A stretch of DNA of 64,000 nt from Liminaster sp017519885 (GTDB taxonomy: Bacteria; Bacteroidota; Bacteroidia; Bacteroidales; UBA3663), in assembly GCA_017519885.1 (NCBI GenBank), contig JAFWRO010000036.1, positions 62,001-126,000 on the forward strand, written 5' to 3'. The position numbers were made by a program, and so were the translations under genes. The notes below the pieces were generated by a model, which was not told the origin of the DNA, made no database searches, and saw only the letters and a program-made list of their open reading frames with translations. Positions 25,314-32,403 of this stretch are shown here, piece by piece (within the stretch, counting starts at the first letter, position 1; each line of letters opens with the position of its first letter).

Positions 25314-26537
25314 ATGAACACTATTGACACACTCAAACTTCTAAGCGAGAACTGGTTCCTTCAAGAACCAGCATTCTTCTCGCTCCTTTGCCAACAGCAA
25401 TTGGAGGAGAATGCACGAATGGAGTGTGCAATACGTTGCGGACAAGGAAGGATAGAATATAATCCGCTCCTGCTTTCGAAAAAGAACTATGCCGAAGTGG
25501 AGCAACTGATGCGAGTCGAGATGATACGTCTATTTCTGAAACATCCCTACGAACGTCAGCCCGAAGGATGCAGCAAGGAAGCCATTTCAATAGGCTCGGA
25601 CATTACCATCGGTGATGGATACTGCATGCTTCACAAGGACAAGCTTCCTGTTCACGATCCTGCCTTCTACCACCTGCCTCTCGGCCAATATTTCGAATGG
25701 TACGTCAAGCAAATCCAGCAACAGAAGCAGGATGAGGAGCGGAAGGATCAGAATGATCGGAATGATCGGAGTACTCCGAGATCTCAGAGTACTCCGAATA
25801 ATCCGAATACTCCGACTCTTCCAAGAACCTCCCTCTTCGACCACCCGGAAGACAGGGATAAATCTCAACTTTGGCGAGAGGACGAACTTCAACGTCAGCG
25901 CATTAACGACCTGATAAACCGAACGACAGATTGGGGCAGCCTGCCAGGAGAAATTGTAGAAATCATCAAGGCTAGCACCAAAGCAAGAATCAACAACCGA
26001 TATATCTGGGAAGGTTTCCATAGCACTATCGTGAGAAGCCGCAGGCATCTGACGAGAATGCGTCCCAATCGCAGAACAGAATTTCTGCAACTTGGTAGTA
26101 CACATCAATTTGACAAACATCTTCTTGTTGCCATAGATACAAGCGGCAGCATTACTGAAGCGATGCTCGAAGATTTTTATAGTTCGATCAATCGCATATT
26201 CCGATATGGTGTCATACAAATCGACGTTTGTCAGTTTGATGCTGAATTAGGGCCCATTGAACCGATGCAGCGTGCCAACAAGACGGTGCAAGTGAAGGGT
26301 CGTGGTGGTACCAGTTATCAGCCATTGTTCGACTTCATTATGGAGAAACCTCATGAATACGATGGATTAATTATCCTCACTGACGGACAGGCACCACCAC
26401 CAATGAACGGCAACAACGTCCTGAAGAAAGGTGACAAGAAACTGCATACTCCAATCCTTTGGGTATGTGCTGACAAGGCATCGTACGACGCATCTTGCGA
26501 ATGGATGCGGAAGACGGGAAGGTGTTGTCACCTATAA
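25314..26537 (+). CDS. VWA-domain protein, DUF2201-like, partner of MoxR
   Basis: The 407 residues have an N-terminal part like the DUF2201 'putative metallopeptidase' region (about 1-135) and a C-terminal VWA-like domain (about 268-407). The VWA metal-ion site is intact: DTSGS at 275-279, Thr in GGTS near 333 and Asp in TDGQ near 357. In the N-terminal part the zinc motif HExxH expected for the peptidase name is absent; the equivalent stretch reads VEMIRLFLKHPYERQ, so proteolysis is unlikely. Between the domains (about 143-172) lies a low-complexity Asn/Asp/Arg/Ser/Thr/Pro linker encoded by short direct repeats. Paired with MoxR 56 bp upstream. Confidence 0.82.
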   Translation: MNTIDTLKLLSENWFLQEPAFFSLLCQQQLEENARMECAIRCGQGRIEYNPLLLSKKNYAEVEQLMRVEMIRLFLKHPYERQPEGCSKEAISIGSDITIGDGYCMLHKDKLPVHDPAFYHLPLGQYFEWYVKQIQQQKQDEERKDQNDRNDRSTPRSQSTPNNPNTPTLPRTSLFDHPEDRDKSQLWREDELQRQRINDLINRTTDWGSLPGEIVEIIKASTKARINNRYIWEGFHSTIVRSRRHLTRMRPNRRTEFLQLGSTHQFDKHLLVAIDTSGSITEAMLEDFYSSINRIFRYGVIQIDVCQFDAELGPIEPMQRANKTVQVKGRGGTSYQPLFDFIMEKPHEYDGLIILTDGQAPPPMNGNNVLKKGDKKLHTPILWVCADKASYDASCEWMRKTGRCCHL

Positions 26538-26590
26538 GAAAGGTTCGAAAGGTTTGAGGGGTTCGAGAGGTTAAGAAAGGTTCAAAGATT
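26538..26590. repeat. 9-bp-period repeat tract before the unknown third gene
   Basis: GGTTCGAAA-type units fill the spacer, as before the two preceding genes. Confidence 0.65.
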
Positions 26591-27217
26591 ATGAATAAAG
26601 AGCAAGCGAAACAGAGCAACCTAATGAAACTGGAAGCCATGGCGCTCTTTGCTGGAGTGAAAGCCCACGCATCGACCGAACGATGGTGGTACTTCAGCGA
26701 AATGCGTCGTGTAGGACGTCCTGTGCGCTTGGATCAAAGCATCTCGGCATATCGAGCCTCGCTTTCCTGGAACTACCTTTTCCTGGGTATTGATTGTCAA
26801 GTATTTCTCGAACGAGAAGCACTAATGGGCCGTCTGGGAGAAGACCTTTGGACGTTGTCGTTCAGCAGCATCGAAGGAAAAGACCATGCCGCAACTTTGC
26901 ACGATCATCTGAAACCACTACAAGAAAAGGGATTTTATATTCCAAACGGGAACGAGAACCTCGAAAGGCAAATGAATTTCAGTCTGGGCCTTTACGGTGC
27001 TTGCCTGATGCATGTGGATGTTAGGTTCCCAACCAATCGTCCACCCCTCCCCTGTTTCATCGAAATCATGGACATCATCGAAGAGGATAATCGACAAGAA
27101 TCCAAGCCGTTGGAAGAGATTCTCCACGAACTTGACGAAAAGAAGAGTAAAAGCCTCGCTGCTGATGAGGACGACAACCCAGATATCATTATGGGCGACT
27201 GGCAGACCTGGAAATAA
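26591..27217 (+). CDS. Protein of unknown function, third gene of the MoxR/VWA cluster
   Basis: The 208-residue protein is not recognised. It has no signal peptide or membrane segment. The N-terminus is a charged helix (MNKEQAKQSNLMKLEAMALF), the centre is mixed with aromatic patches (TERWWYFSEM, SWNYLFLGID) and a hydrophobic core, and the C-terminal third is acidic (about 165-208: EEILHELDEKKSK, AADEDDNPDI). Its place directly behind the MoxR and VWA genes, with the same type of repeat spacer, suggests a client or adaptor of that pair. It ends 3 bp from the convergent aroE stop. Confidence 0.6.
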   Translation: MNKEQAKQSNLMKLEAMALFAGVKAHASTERWWYFSEMRRVGRPVRLDQSISAYRASLSWNYLFLGIDCQVFLEREALMGRLGEDLWTLSFSSIEGKDHAATLHDHLKPLQEKGFYIPNGNENLERQMNFSLGLYGACLMHVDVRFPTNRPPLPCFIEIMDIIEEDNRQESKPLEEILHELDEKKSKSLAADEDDNPDIIMGDWQTWK

Positions 27218-27220
27218 ACG

Positions 27221-28036
27221 TTAGTCCTCGGCCGTCCAATAGTTGTACGAAGCAATAGCCTGGCCTTCGAGCATGGCGCCTCCATTCATTGTGAAGGCGC
27301 CTTTTTCTTTTGCCTTTGCCATAAATAAAGTCACCTCGGGATTATAAACCAAATCGTAACAGACGTGCTTAGAAGTAAGATATTCGCAAGGTATAGCAGG
27401 ACAGGCATCTACATTCGGATAGGTACCAACTGGGGAACAGTTGATGATGACCTTATGAGCAGACATCACCTCAGGAGTCAGTTGTTCATAGGAAAGACGA
27501 TCGGAAGAAGGGGTACGTGACACAAATGTGTAAGCGATTCCCATATCTTCCAAAGCAACCCGAATGGCTCTGGATGCACCTCCAGTACCAAGAATCAACG
27601 CAGCAGAACTTGGAGCGGCATTTCCCTCGATATCCAATATACCAGCCTGTAATAACAAGGGGCGTATGCTGTCGCGAAAACCGATAATGTCCGTATTGTA
27701 ACCCTTGAGCCAAAGTCCTGGCAATTTGCTGCCTTTTATACCAACCTCATCCGAAGAAAAACGCTTGATACAAATGGTATTCACCGCTCCGATTCGTGCA
27801 GCGACAGGATCGAGTTCATCAAGGAACTGCATCACCTGCTGCTTGTAGGGGATGGTCACATTGAGGCCACAGAGCAGAGGTTCGTTGGCAAGAACTGTGG
27901 GGAATAGCGAGATGTTTTCCAAATCGAAGTTCACATATTCTGCATCAATGCCTAAACGCAAGAAGCGTTCATTATGGAATTTCCTTGAAAAAGAATGTCC
28001 CAAAGGATGCCCTAACAGGCCATATTTTTTGTACAT
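27221..28036 (-). CDS. aroE: Shikimate dehydrogenase
   Basis: AroE reduces 3-dehydroshikimate to shikimate with NADPH. The 271 residues show YGLLGHPLGHSFSRKFHN (substrate-binding Ser residues), NVTIPYKQQVM (catalytic Lys), Asp in GYNTDIIGF, the dinucleotide loop LGTGGASRAIR and the closing NGGAMLEGQA. The length fits. It is monocistronic, with its own promoter overlapping that of the divergent amidase gene. Confidence 0.94.
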   Translation of the reverse strand: MYKKYGLLGHPLGHSFSRKFHNERFLRLGIDAEYVNFDLENISLFPTVLANEPLLCGLNVTIPYKQQVMQFLDELDPVAARIGAVNTICIKRFSSDEVGIKGSKLPGLWLKGYNTDIIGFRDSIRPLLLQAGILDIEGNAAPSSAALILGTGGASRAIRVALEDMGIAYTFVSRTPSSDRLSYEQLTPEVMSAHKVIINCSPVGTYPNVDACPAIPCEYLTSKHVCYDLVYNPEVTLFMAKAKEKGAFTMNGGAMLEGQAIASYNYWTAED

Positions 28037-28095
28037 ATTTTCTAGTTATTTGCTTAAATATTGGCTATAATTGTCAAAAAATCGAAAACTTGGCG

Positions 28096-28127
28096 CAAAA
28101 ATAGTATATTTTTGTTGAACTTACAAA
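28096..28127 (-). promoter_or_regulatory. Promoter of aroE
   Basis: On the minus strand TTTG (28124-28127) and TATTTTTG (28096-28103) are 20 bp apart. The ATG lies 60 bp downstream. The site interleaves with the plus-strand promoter at 28111-28144. Confidence 0.75.
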
Positions 28128-28144
28128 TTTTTTTCGTAAATTTG
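28111..28144 (+). promoter_or_regulatory. Promoter of the amidase operon
   Basis: TTTG at 28111-28114 and TAAATTTG at 28137-28144, spacing 22 bp, a little longer than the usual 19-21. The amidase ATG follows at 28170. It overlaps the aroE promoter, so polymerase binding at one should hinder the other. Confidence 0.65.
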
Positions 28145-28169
28145 CACCCAAATTATGTAATTTTAAATT

Positions 28170-29333
28170 ATGCTACGTTTTTTTCGCATATTGACAATTC
28201 TAACAATATTTGCTCTTGCCCTTCCTTTGCAACTCATCGCCAAGGAACAATTCACAATTATCATTGATCCTGGACATGGCGGTGGCGACTATGGCACTCC
28301 TCATCGCAAATGCAAACAAGACGAAAAAACCATTGCGCTGAATGTCGCACTCAAACTCGGGAAACTCATCGAGAAAAATTACAGCGACGTCAAGGTTGTC
28401 TATACCCGTAAAACCGACAAATATCCTTCACTGCCTGAGCGTACGCAGATTGCCAAAAAGAACAAGGGCGACCTCTTCATTTCGATTCACGTCAATGCAT
28501 GTCCTACCCCTTCCGTACGTGGATTCGAGACCTATATCTTTGGCACAGAAGGTTCGGACAGCGGAAAACGTCGTGTCGAGGAACGTCTGGTAGAGGAACG
28601 CGAGAACCTTGACATCAGCGGTAAGCGCGTTAATTTCGACACCGACATAGACATCGAGACCAAGATTCTGTGCCAGGCTCAGCGCGAGAAGCATAACAAG
28701 CAGAGTCAAGAAATTGCACAAGCTGTTCACAAGAATCTCATCGCAAGCCTCAAGAAAACAAGTTATGCCAAAAATGTAGTGAGTCGCGGAGTGAAGGCCA
28801 AGAATCTCTTTGTGCTTTGCTACTCGCCAATGCCTGCCATCCTCGTAGAACTTGGTTACATGAGCAATGTCGCCGAGGAACGGTTCATCAACACCGACGA
28901 AGCACAGAGCACTTTTGCCAACGCCCTGTATCAAGGCTTCAAGGAATACAAGCGCAAATGGGACAAACGTCAACTTTCCAACCAGGACAATGCGAAGCCA
29001 GACCAGCAGAAAGATAATGCCAAGCCTGCCGAACAAGACAAACCGAAGCCGAGCGATCAATCGACCAACGATACTCCCAAGCAGCAAGCCACAGGTAACG
29101 TCGTCTGGAAGATTCAGTTCCTTACCTCTTCCAAACTTTTGAATGAAGGATCTCCCGAATTCAAGGGTCTGAATCCCGTGTCGTATTACAAGGAAGGTGA
29201 TCTCTACAAATATACCTATGGCAGCGCACCCACATCGAGAGGATTGAATGCGGAATTGAAGAAGGTTACCGCCTTGTTCCCTGGTGCTTTCCCCGTGAAA
29301 TTTGATGCCAATGGTAACCGTATAAAGAATTAG
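28170..29333 (+). CDS. N-acetylmuramoyl-L-alanine amidase (Amidase_3) with SPOR-like C-terminus
   Basis: Zinc amidases of this family cut the stem peptide from muramic acid to separate daughter cells. The 387 residues start with a signal peptide (about 1-24), then the catalytic domain (about 27-255): TIIIDPGHGGGDYGT (zinc His), FISIHVNA (zinc His) and the Glu of AILVELGYMSN. A Lys/Asp/Pro/Gln-rich linker follows (about 265-310) and then a SPOR-like domain (about 318-387) that would bind denuded septal glycan. Insert sequence between 120 and 180 is long and charged, perhaps a regulatory helix as in AmiC. First gene of a plus-strand run with MCE protein and proC. Confidence 0.9.
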   Translation: MLRFFRILTILTIFALALPLQLIAKEQFTIIIDPGHGGGDYGTPHRKCKQDEKTIALNVALKLGKLIEKNYSDVKVVYTRKTDKYPSLPERTQIAKKNKGDLFISIHVNACPTPSVRGFETYIFGTEGSDSGKRRVEERLVEERENLDISGKRVNFDTDIDIETKILCQAQREKHNKQSQEIAQAVHKNLIASLKKTSYAKNVVSRGVKAKNLFVLCYSPMPAILVELGYMSNVAEERFINTDEAQSTFANALYQGFKEYKRKWDKRQLSNQDNAKPDQQKDNAKPAEQDKPKPSDQSTNDTPKQQATGNVVWKIQFLTSSKLLNEGSPEFKGLNPVSYYKEGDLYKYTYGSAPTSRGLNAELKKVTALFPGAFPVKFDANGNRIKN

Positions 29334-29348
29334 TAAAAAACCGAAATA

Positions 29349-30224
29349 ATGAAAATCAGCAACGAATTAAAGATTGGATTCTGGGCAATCGTTACGTGTG
29401 TCGTTCTCTTTTTGGGCGTCAATTACCTGAAAGGTGTCCACACCCTGCGACAGGGCGATTTCTATTACCTTTTGAGTGAAAAGGTCGAAGGACTGGCTAT
29501 TTCAAGTCACGTCAAACTCCATGGTCTGAAAGTGGGAATAGTTCGCGAAATGCAATATGACAAAAAGAGCGATAAGGTTCTGGTTACACTCAACATCTAC
29601 AACGATGAAATCCAGATTCCTGTTGATAGTCGAGTTACCGTAACCACCGACCTCCTCGGCACTTCAAGCATCAACCTCGAACTTGGCGGAAGTGATCAGT
29701 ATTTCAACCCATGGGATACTATTAAAGCGCCTGCCACCAATGCAAGCCTACTCGATAAGGCCGATCCCATCATCGCAAAAGTGGATGCTTTGCTGCCTAA
29801 ACTCGACACCTTGGTAAGTGGTATCACCGTTCTTGTGAACGAAAGCAAGGTGCAGGAAAGTCTGCTTGAACTGAACAAGATGACCGTAAGACTCAATCAG
29901 ACAGTCAATTCGCTCAATGGGTTGCTCAAGAACGACGTGCCAACCATCATGAACAATGTTGAGAGCGCCACTGCGAACCTTGACACCATATCCAGCCAGT
30001 TGAAGGAAGCCGAGGTTGAAAAGATTCTTGCCAACGCCAACAGGACACTCAACGAGATGAACCAACTGATGAAGCGAGTTCAGGCCAATGACAACACCGT
30101 CGGAAAACTGCTCAACACGACCGAACTGCACGAACATCTGAACAACACGCTTTCCGACGTTGATTCGCTGGTCAATGCCATCAAGGAGAATCCAAAGAAG
30201 TATATCCGGGTAAAAGTATTCTAA
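29349..30224 (+). CDS. MlaD/MCE-domain lipid transport protein
   Basis: MCE proteins shuttle phospholipids between inner and outer membrane. The 291 residues have one N-terminal membrane anchor (KIGFWAIVTCVVLFLGVNYL), an MCE domain (about 35-115, with VEGLAISSHVKLHGLKVGIV and TTDLLGTSSINLELG) and a long periplasmic helical tail (about 140-280) rich in Leu/Asn heptads. This is the Bacteroidetes version with a coiled-coil tail. The permease and ATPase partners (MlaE, MlaF) are not in the window. It follows the amidase by 15 bp. Confidence 0.88.
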   Translation: MKISNELKIGFWAIVTCVVLFLGVNYLKGVHTLRQGDFYYLLSEKVEGLAISSHVKLHGLKVGIVREMQYDKKSDKVLVTLNIYNDEIQIPVDSRVTVTTDLLGTSSINLELGGSDQYFNPWDTIKAPATNASLLDKADPIIAKVDALLPKLDTLVSGITVLVNESKVQESLLELNKMTVRLNQTVNSLNGLLKNDVPTIMNNVESATANLDTISSQLKEAEVEKILANANRTLNEMNQLMKRVQANDNTVGKLLNTTELHEHLNNTLSDVDSLVNAIKENPKKYIRVKVF

Positions 30225-30228
30225 ACTT

Positions 30229-31020
30229 ATGAAAATTGCAATCCTTGGAGCAGGCAATATGGGTGGCGCCATAGCTCGTGGTCTCGCCACAGGTTCTATG
30301 GTCAAAGCCGAAAACATCACTGTGACCGCACGAACACAAGCCACACTCGATCGTCTTTCAGCCGATGTGCCCGACATTCAAACCACACTTTCCAATCGTG
30401 AGGCATGCGAGGGAGCCGCTATTGTCATACTTTGCATCAAGCCATGGCTTGTGCAGCAGGTACTCGAAGATATTTATCCTGCCATCAATGCCAGCAATCC
30501 GCTCATCATCAGCGTCGCTGCCGGTATCACTTTCGCTCAACTCAGCGAATTCATGGCTGGCGATCAGCGTCCTATGGCTCGTGTCATCCCCAATACCGCC
30601 ATCAGCATCAAGCAGAGTCCGACACTTGTCTGCTTCAACGACCAGATGGAAGAAGCGCAGAAGGCTTTTGTCAAGGCTATCTTCGACGAACTCGGTTCGG
30701 CCATCGTCATCGACGAAGCCCACATGGCAGCTGGTACTGCCATCACTTCCTGCGGTATTGCCTACGCATTTGAATACATCAAGGCCGCCATACAGGGGGC
30801 TATCGAACTTGGATTCTATCCCCATGTTGCCAAACAGATGATCGACCAGACAGTACTCGGCGCCGTGAATCTGCTCGAACACAATGGCACAATGCCCGAC
30901 ACCGAGATCTACAAGGTCTGCACACCTGGTGGCATCACCATTAAGGGTCTCAACGAGATGACCAAGGAAGGTTTCGACAATGCCGTTATCCAAGGCTTGA
31001 AGAAAGCTGCAGGCAAATGA
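30229..31020 (+). CDS. proC: Pyrroline-5-carboxylate reductase
   Basis: ProC makes proline from pyrroline-5-carboxylate with NAD(P)H. The 263 residues start with the Rossmann motif IAILGAGNMGGAIARGL and contain VILCIKPWLVQQVL, SVAAGITFAQL, RVIPNTAISIKQSPT and the C-terminal signature CTPGGITIKGLNEM, with ITSCGIAYAFEYI lining the dimer interface. It starts 4 bp after the MCE gene's stop, so it is co-transcribed with unrelated envelope genes. Confidence 0.93.
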   Translation: MKIAILGAGNMGGAIARGLATGSMVKAENITVTARTQATLDRLSADVPDIQTTLSNREACEGAAIVILCIKPWLVQQVLEDIYPAINASNPLIISVAAGITFAQLSEFMAGDQRPMARVIPNTAISIKQSPTLVCFNDQMEEAQKAFVKAIFDELGSAIVIDEAHMAAGTAITSCGIAYAFEYIKAAIQGAIELGFYPHVAKQMIDQTVLGAVNLLEHNGTMPDTEIYKVCTPGGITIKGLNEMTKEGFDNAVIQGLKKAAGK

Positions 31021-31025
31021 TTTTC

Positions 31026-31045
31026 TTAATTAACAATTAACAATT
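31026..31045. repeat. AT-rich dispersed repeat, short copy
   Basis: TTAATTAACAATTAACAATT lies behind proC, a partial copy of the element at 19501, 41319, 45785 and 49823. Confidence 0.5.
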
Positions 31046-31114
31046 TTTGTTGGGTACTGCTATTTAAGCGAAGGTTTCGCCCACTTTTTCCCATTTCATC
31101 CCCGCTAAACTCCT

Positions 31115-32344
31115 ATGCTAAATTATATCTGGTTCGGTTTCTTCGCCATCGCATTCATCATGGCTGTGGTCCAGTCCATATTCCTCGGAGATCCCGAGAT
31201 ATGGTCCCGCTTGATGACTGTGACCTTTACCTCTTCGGCCAAGGCATTTGAGATATGCCTGGGTCTGACTGGTGTGCTAACCTTTTGGCTCGGCTTGATG
31301 AAAGTGGGCGAACGCGGTGGCGTGATTTCCGCTTTTTCGCGTCTTATCAATCCATTGTTCAGTCGTATCTTCCCAGGCATTCCTGCCGGCCATCCTGCAC
31401 AAGGCAGTATCCTGATGAATGTATCGGCCAACATGCTTGGACTTGACAATGCAGCCACGCCAATGGGACTCAAGGCGATGAAGGAACTGCAGGAGCTCAA
31501 TAAGGAAAAAGACACTGCCACCGATGCCATGATCATGTTCCTCGTGCTGAACACTTCGGGCATCACCATCATTCCGATTTCGATTATGATGTATCGTGCG
31601 CAGTTTGGTGCAGCCAATCCTTCCGACATCTTTCTTCCTCTACTGCTGGCCACAGCCTGCTCTACTTTCGGCGGACTGTTGCTGTGCTGCATCAAGCAAC
31701 GCATCAAATTGCTCGATCCCGTTATCCTAGGCACATTCATAGGTGCTGCCTGCTTCATTGGTGGTATCGGATGGTTCTTCTCCACACTCAGCAAGGAACA
31801 ACTGACACTTTATAGTGGAGTCTTCTCCAACGTCCTGCTGTTCTCTGCCATTCTACTTTTCCTTTTAGTAGGCATCAAGAAGAAGGTTCCGATTTTCGAA
31901 GCATTCATCGATGGCGCTAAAGACGGATTCCACACCGTCGTGACCATCATTCCTTACCAAGTGGCCCTTTTCGTGGGCATCAGCCTCTTCCGCGAATGTG
32001 GAGCCTTGCTCTACATCACCGATGGTCTTAGTTGGTGTTTCAGCCACGTAGGCATTGATACCGATTTCTGCGCAGCGCTGCCTTGTGCCTTGCTCAAACC
32101 ATTCAATGGTGCGGGAGCACGTGCCATGATGCTCGATGTCTTCCAGACCTACGGAGTTGACTCCTTCGTCGGACACGTGGCTTCCACCATCCAGGGCTCT
32201 ACCGACACCACAATGTATATCCTTGCCGTCTATTTCGGCTCTGTAGGTATCAAGCGTTTCCGTTATGCTACCAGCTACGGATTGATGGCCGACTTCATTG
32301 GCGTTACGGCTGCCATCATCATCAATTACATTTTCTACCATTGA
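31115..32344 (+). CDS. SpmA-SpmB fusion (nucleoside recognition/Gate domain membrane protein)
   Basis: In Bacillus, SpmA and SpmB are two small membrane proteins needed for spore core dehydration. Here they form one 409-residue polypeptide: an SpmA-like half (1-200: GLTGVLTFWLGLMKVGERGG, FPGIPAGHPAQGSI, NMLGLDNAATPMGLKAM) and an SpmB-like half (about 245-409: GAKDGFHTVVTIIPYQVALFVG, LPCALLKPFNGAGARAM, STIQGSTDTTMYILAVYFGS). About nine membrane spans are visible. The organism does not make spores, so the role is different, perhaps transport of a small solute; the family is linked to nucleoside transporter gates. It sits between proC and the export genes. Confidence 0.87.
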   Translation: MLNYIWFGFFAIAFIMAVVQSIFLGDPEIWSRLMTVTFTSSAKAFEICLGLTGVLTFWLGLMKVGERGGVISAFSRLINPLFSRIFPGIPAGHPAQGSILMNVSANMLGLDNAATPMGLKAMKELQELNKEKDTATDAMIMFLVLNTSGITIIPISIMMYRAQFGAANPSDIFLPLLLATACSTFGGLLLCCIKQRIKLLDPVILGTFIGAACFIGGIGWFFSTLSKEQLTLYSGVFSNVLLFSAILLFLLVGIKKKVPIFEAFIDGAKDGFHTVVTIIPYQVALFVGISLFRECGALLYITDGLSWCFSHVGIDTDFCAALPCALLKPFNGAGARAMMLDVFQTYGVDSFVGHVASTIQGSTDTTMYILAVYFGSVGIKRFRYATSYGLMADFIGVTAAIIINYIFYH

Positions 32345-32403
32345 TGCCCAACCGGCACCGACCATTCTTCAATCTTCCCGATAATCAATTATTCAACTAT
32401 AGG

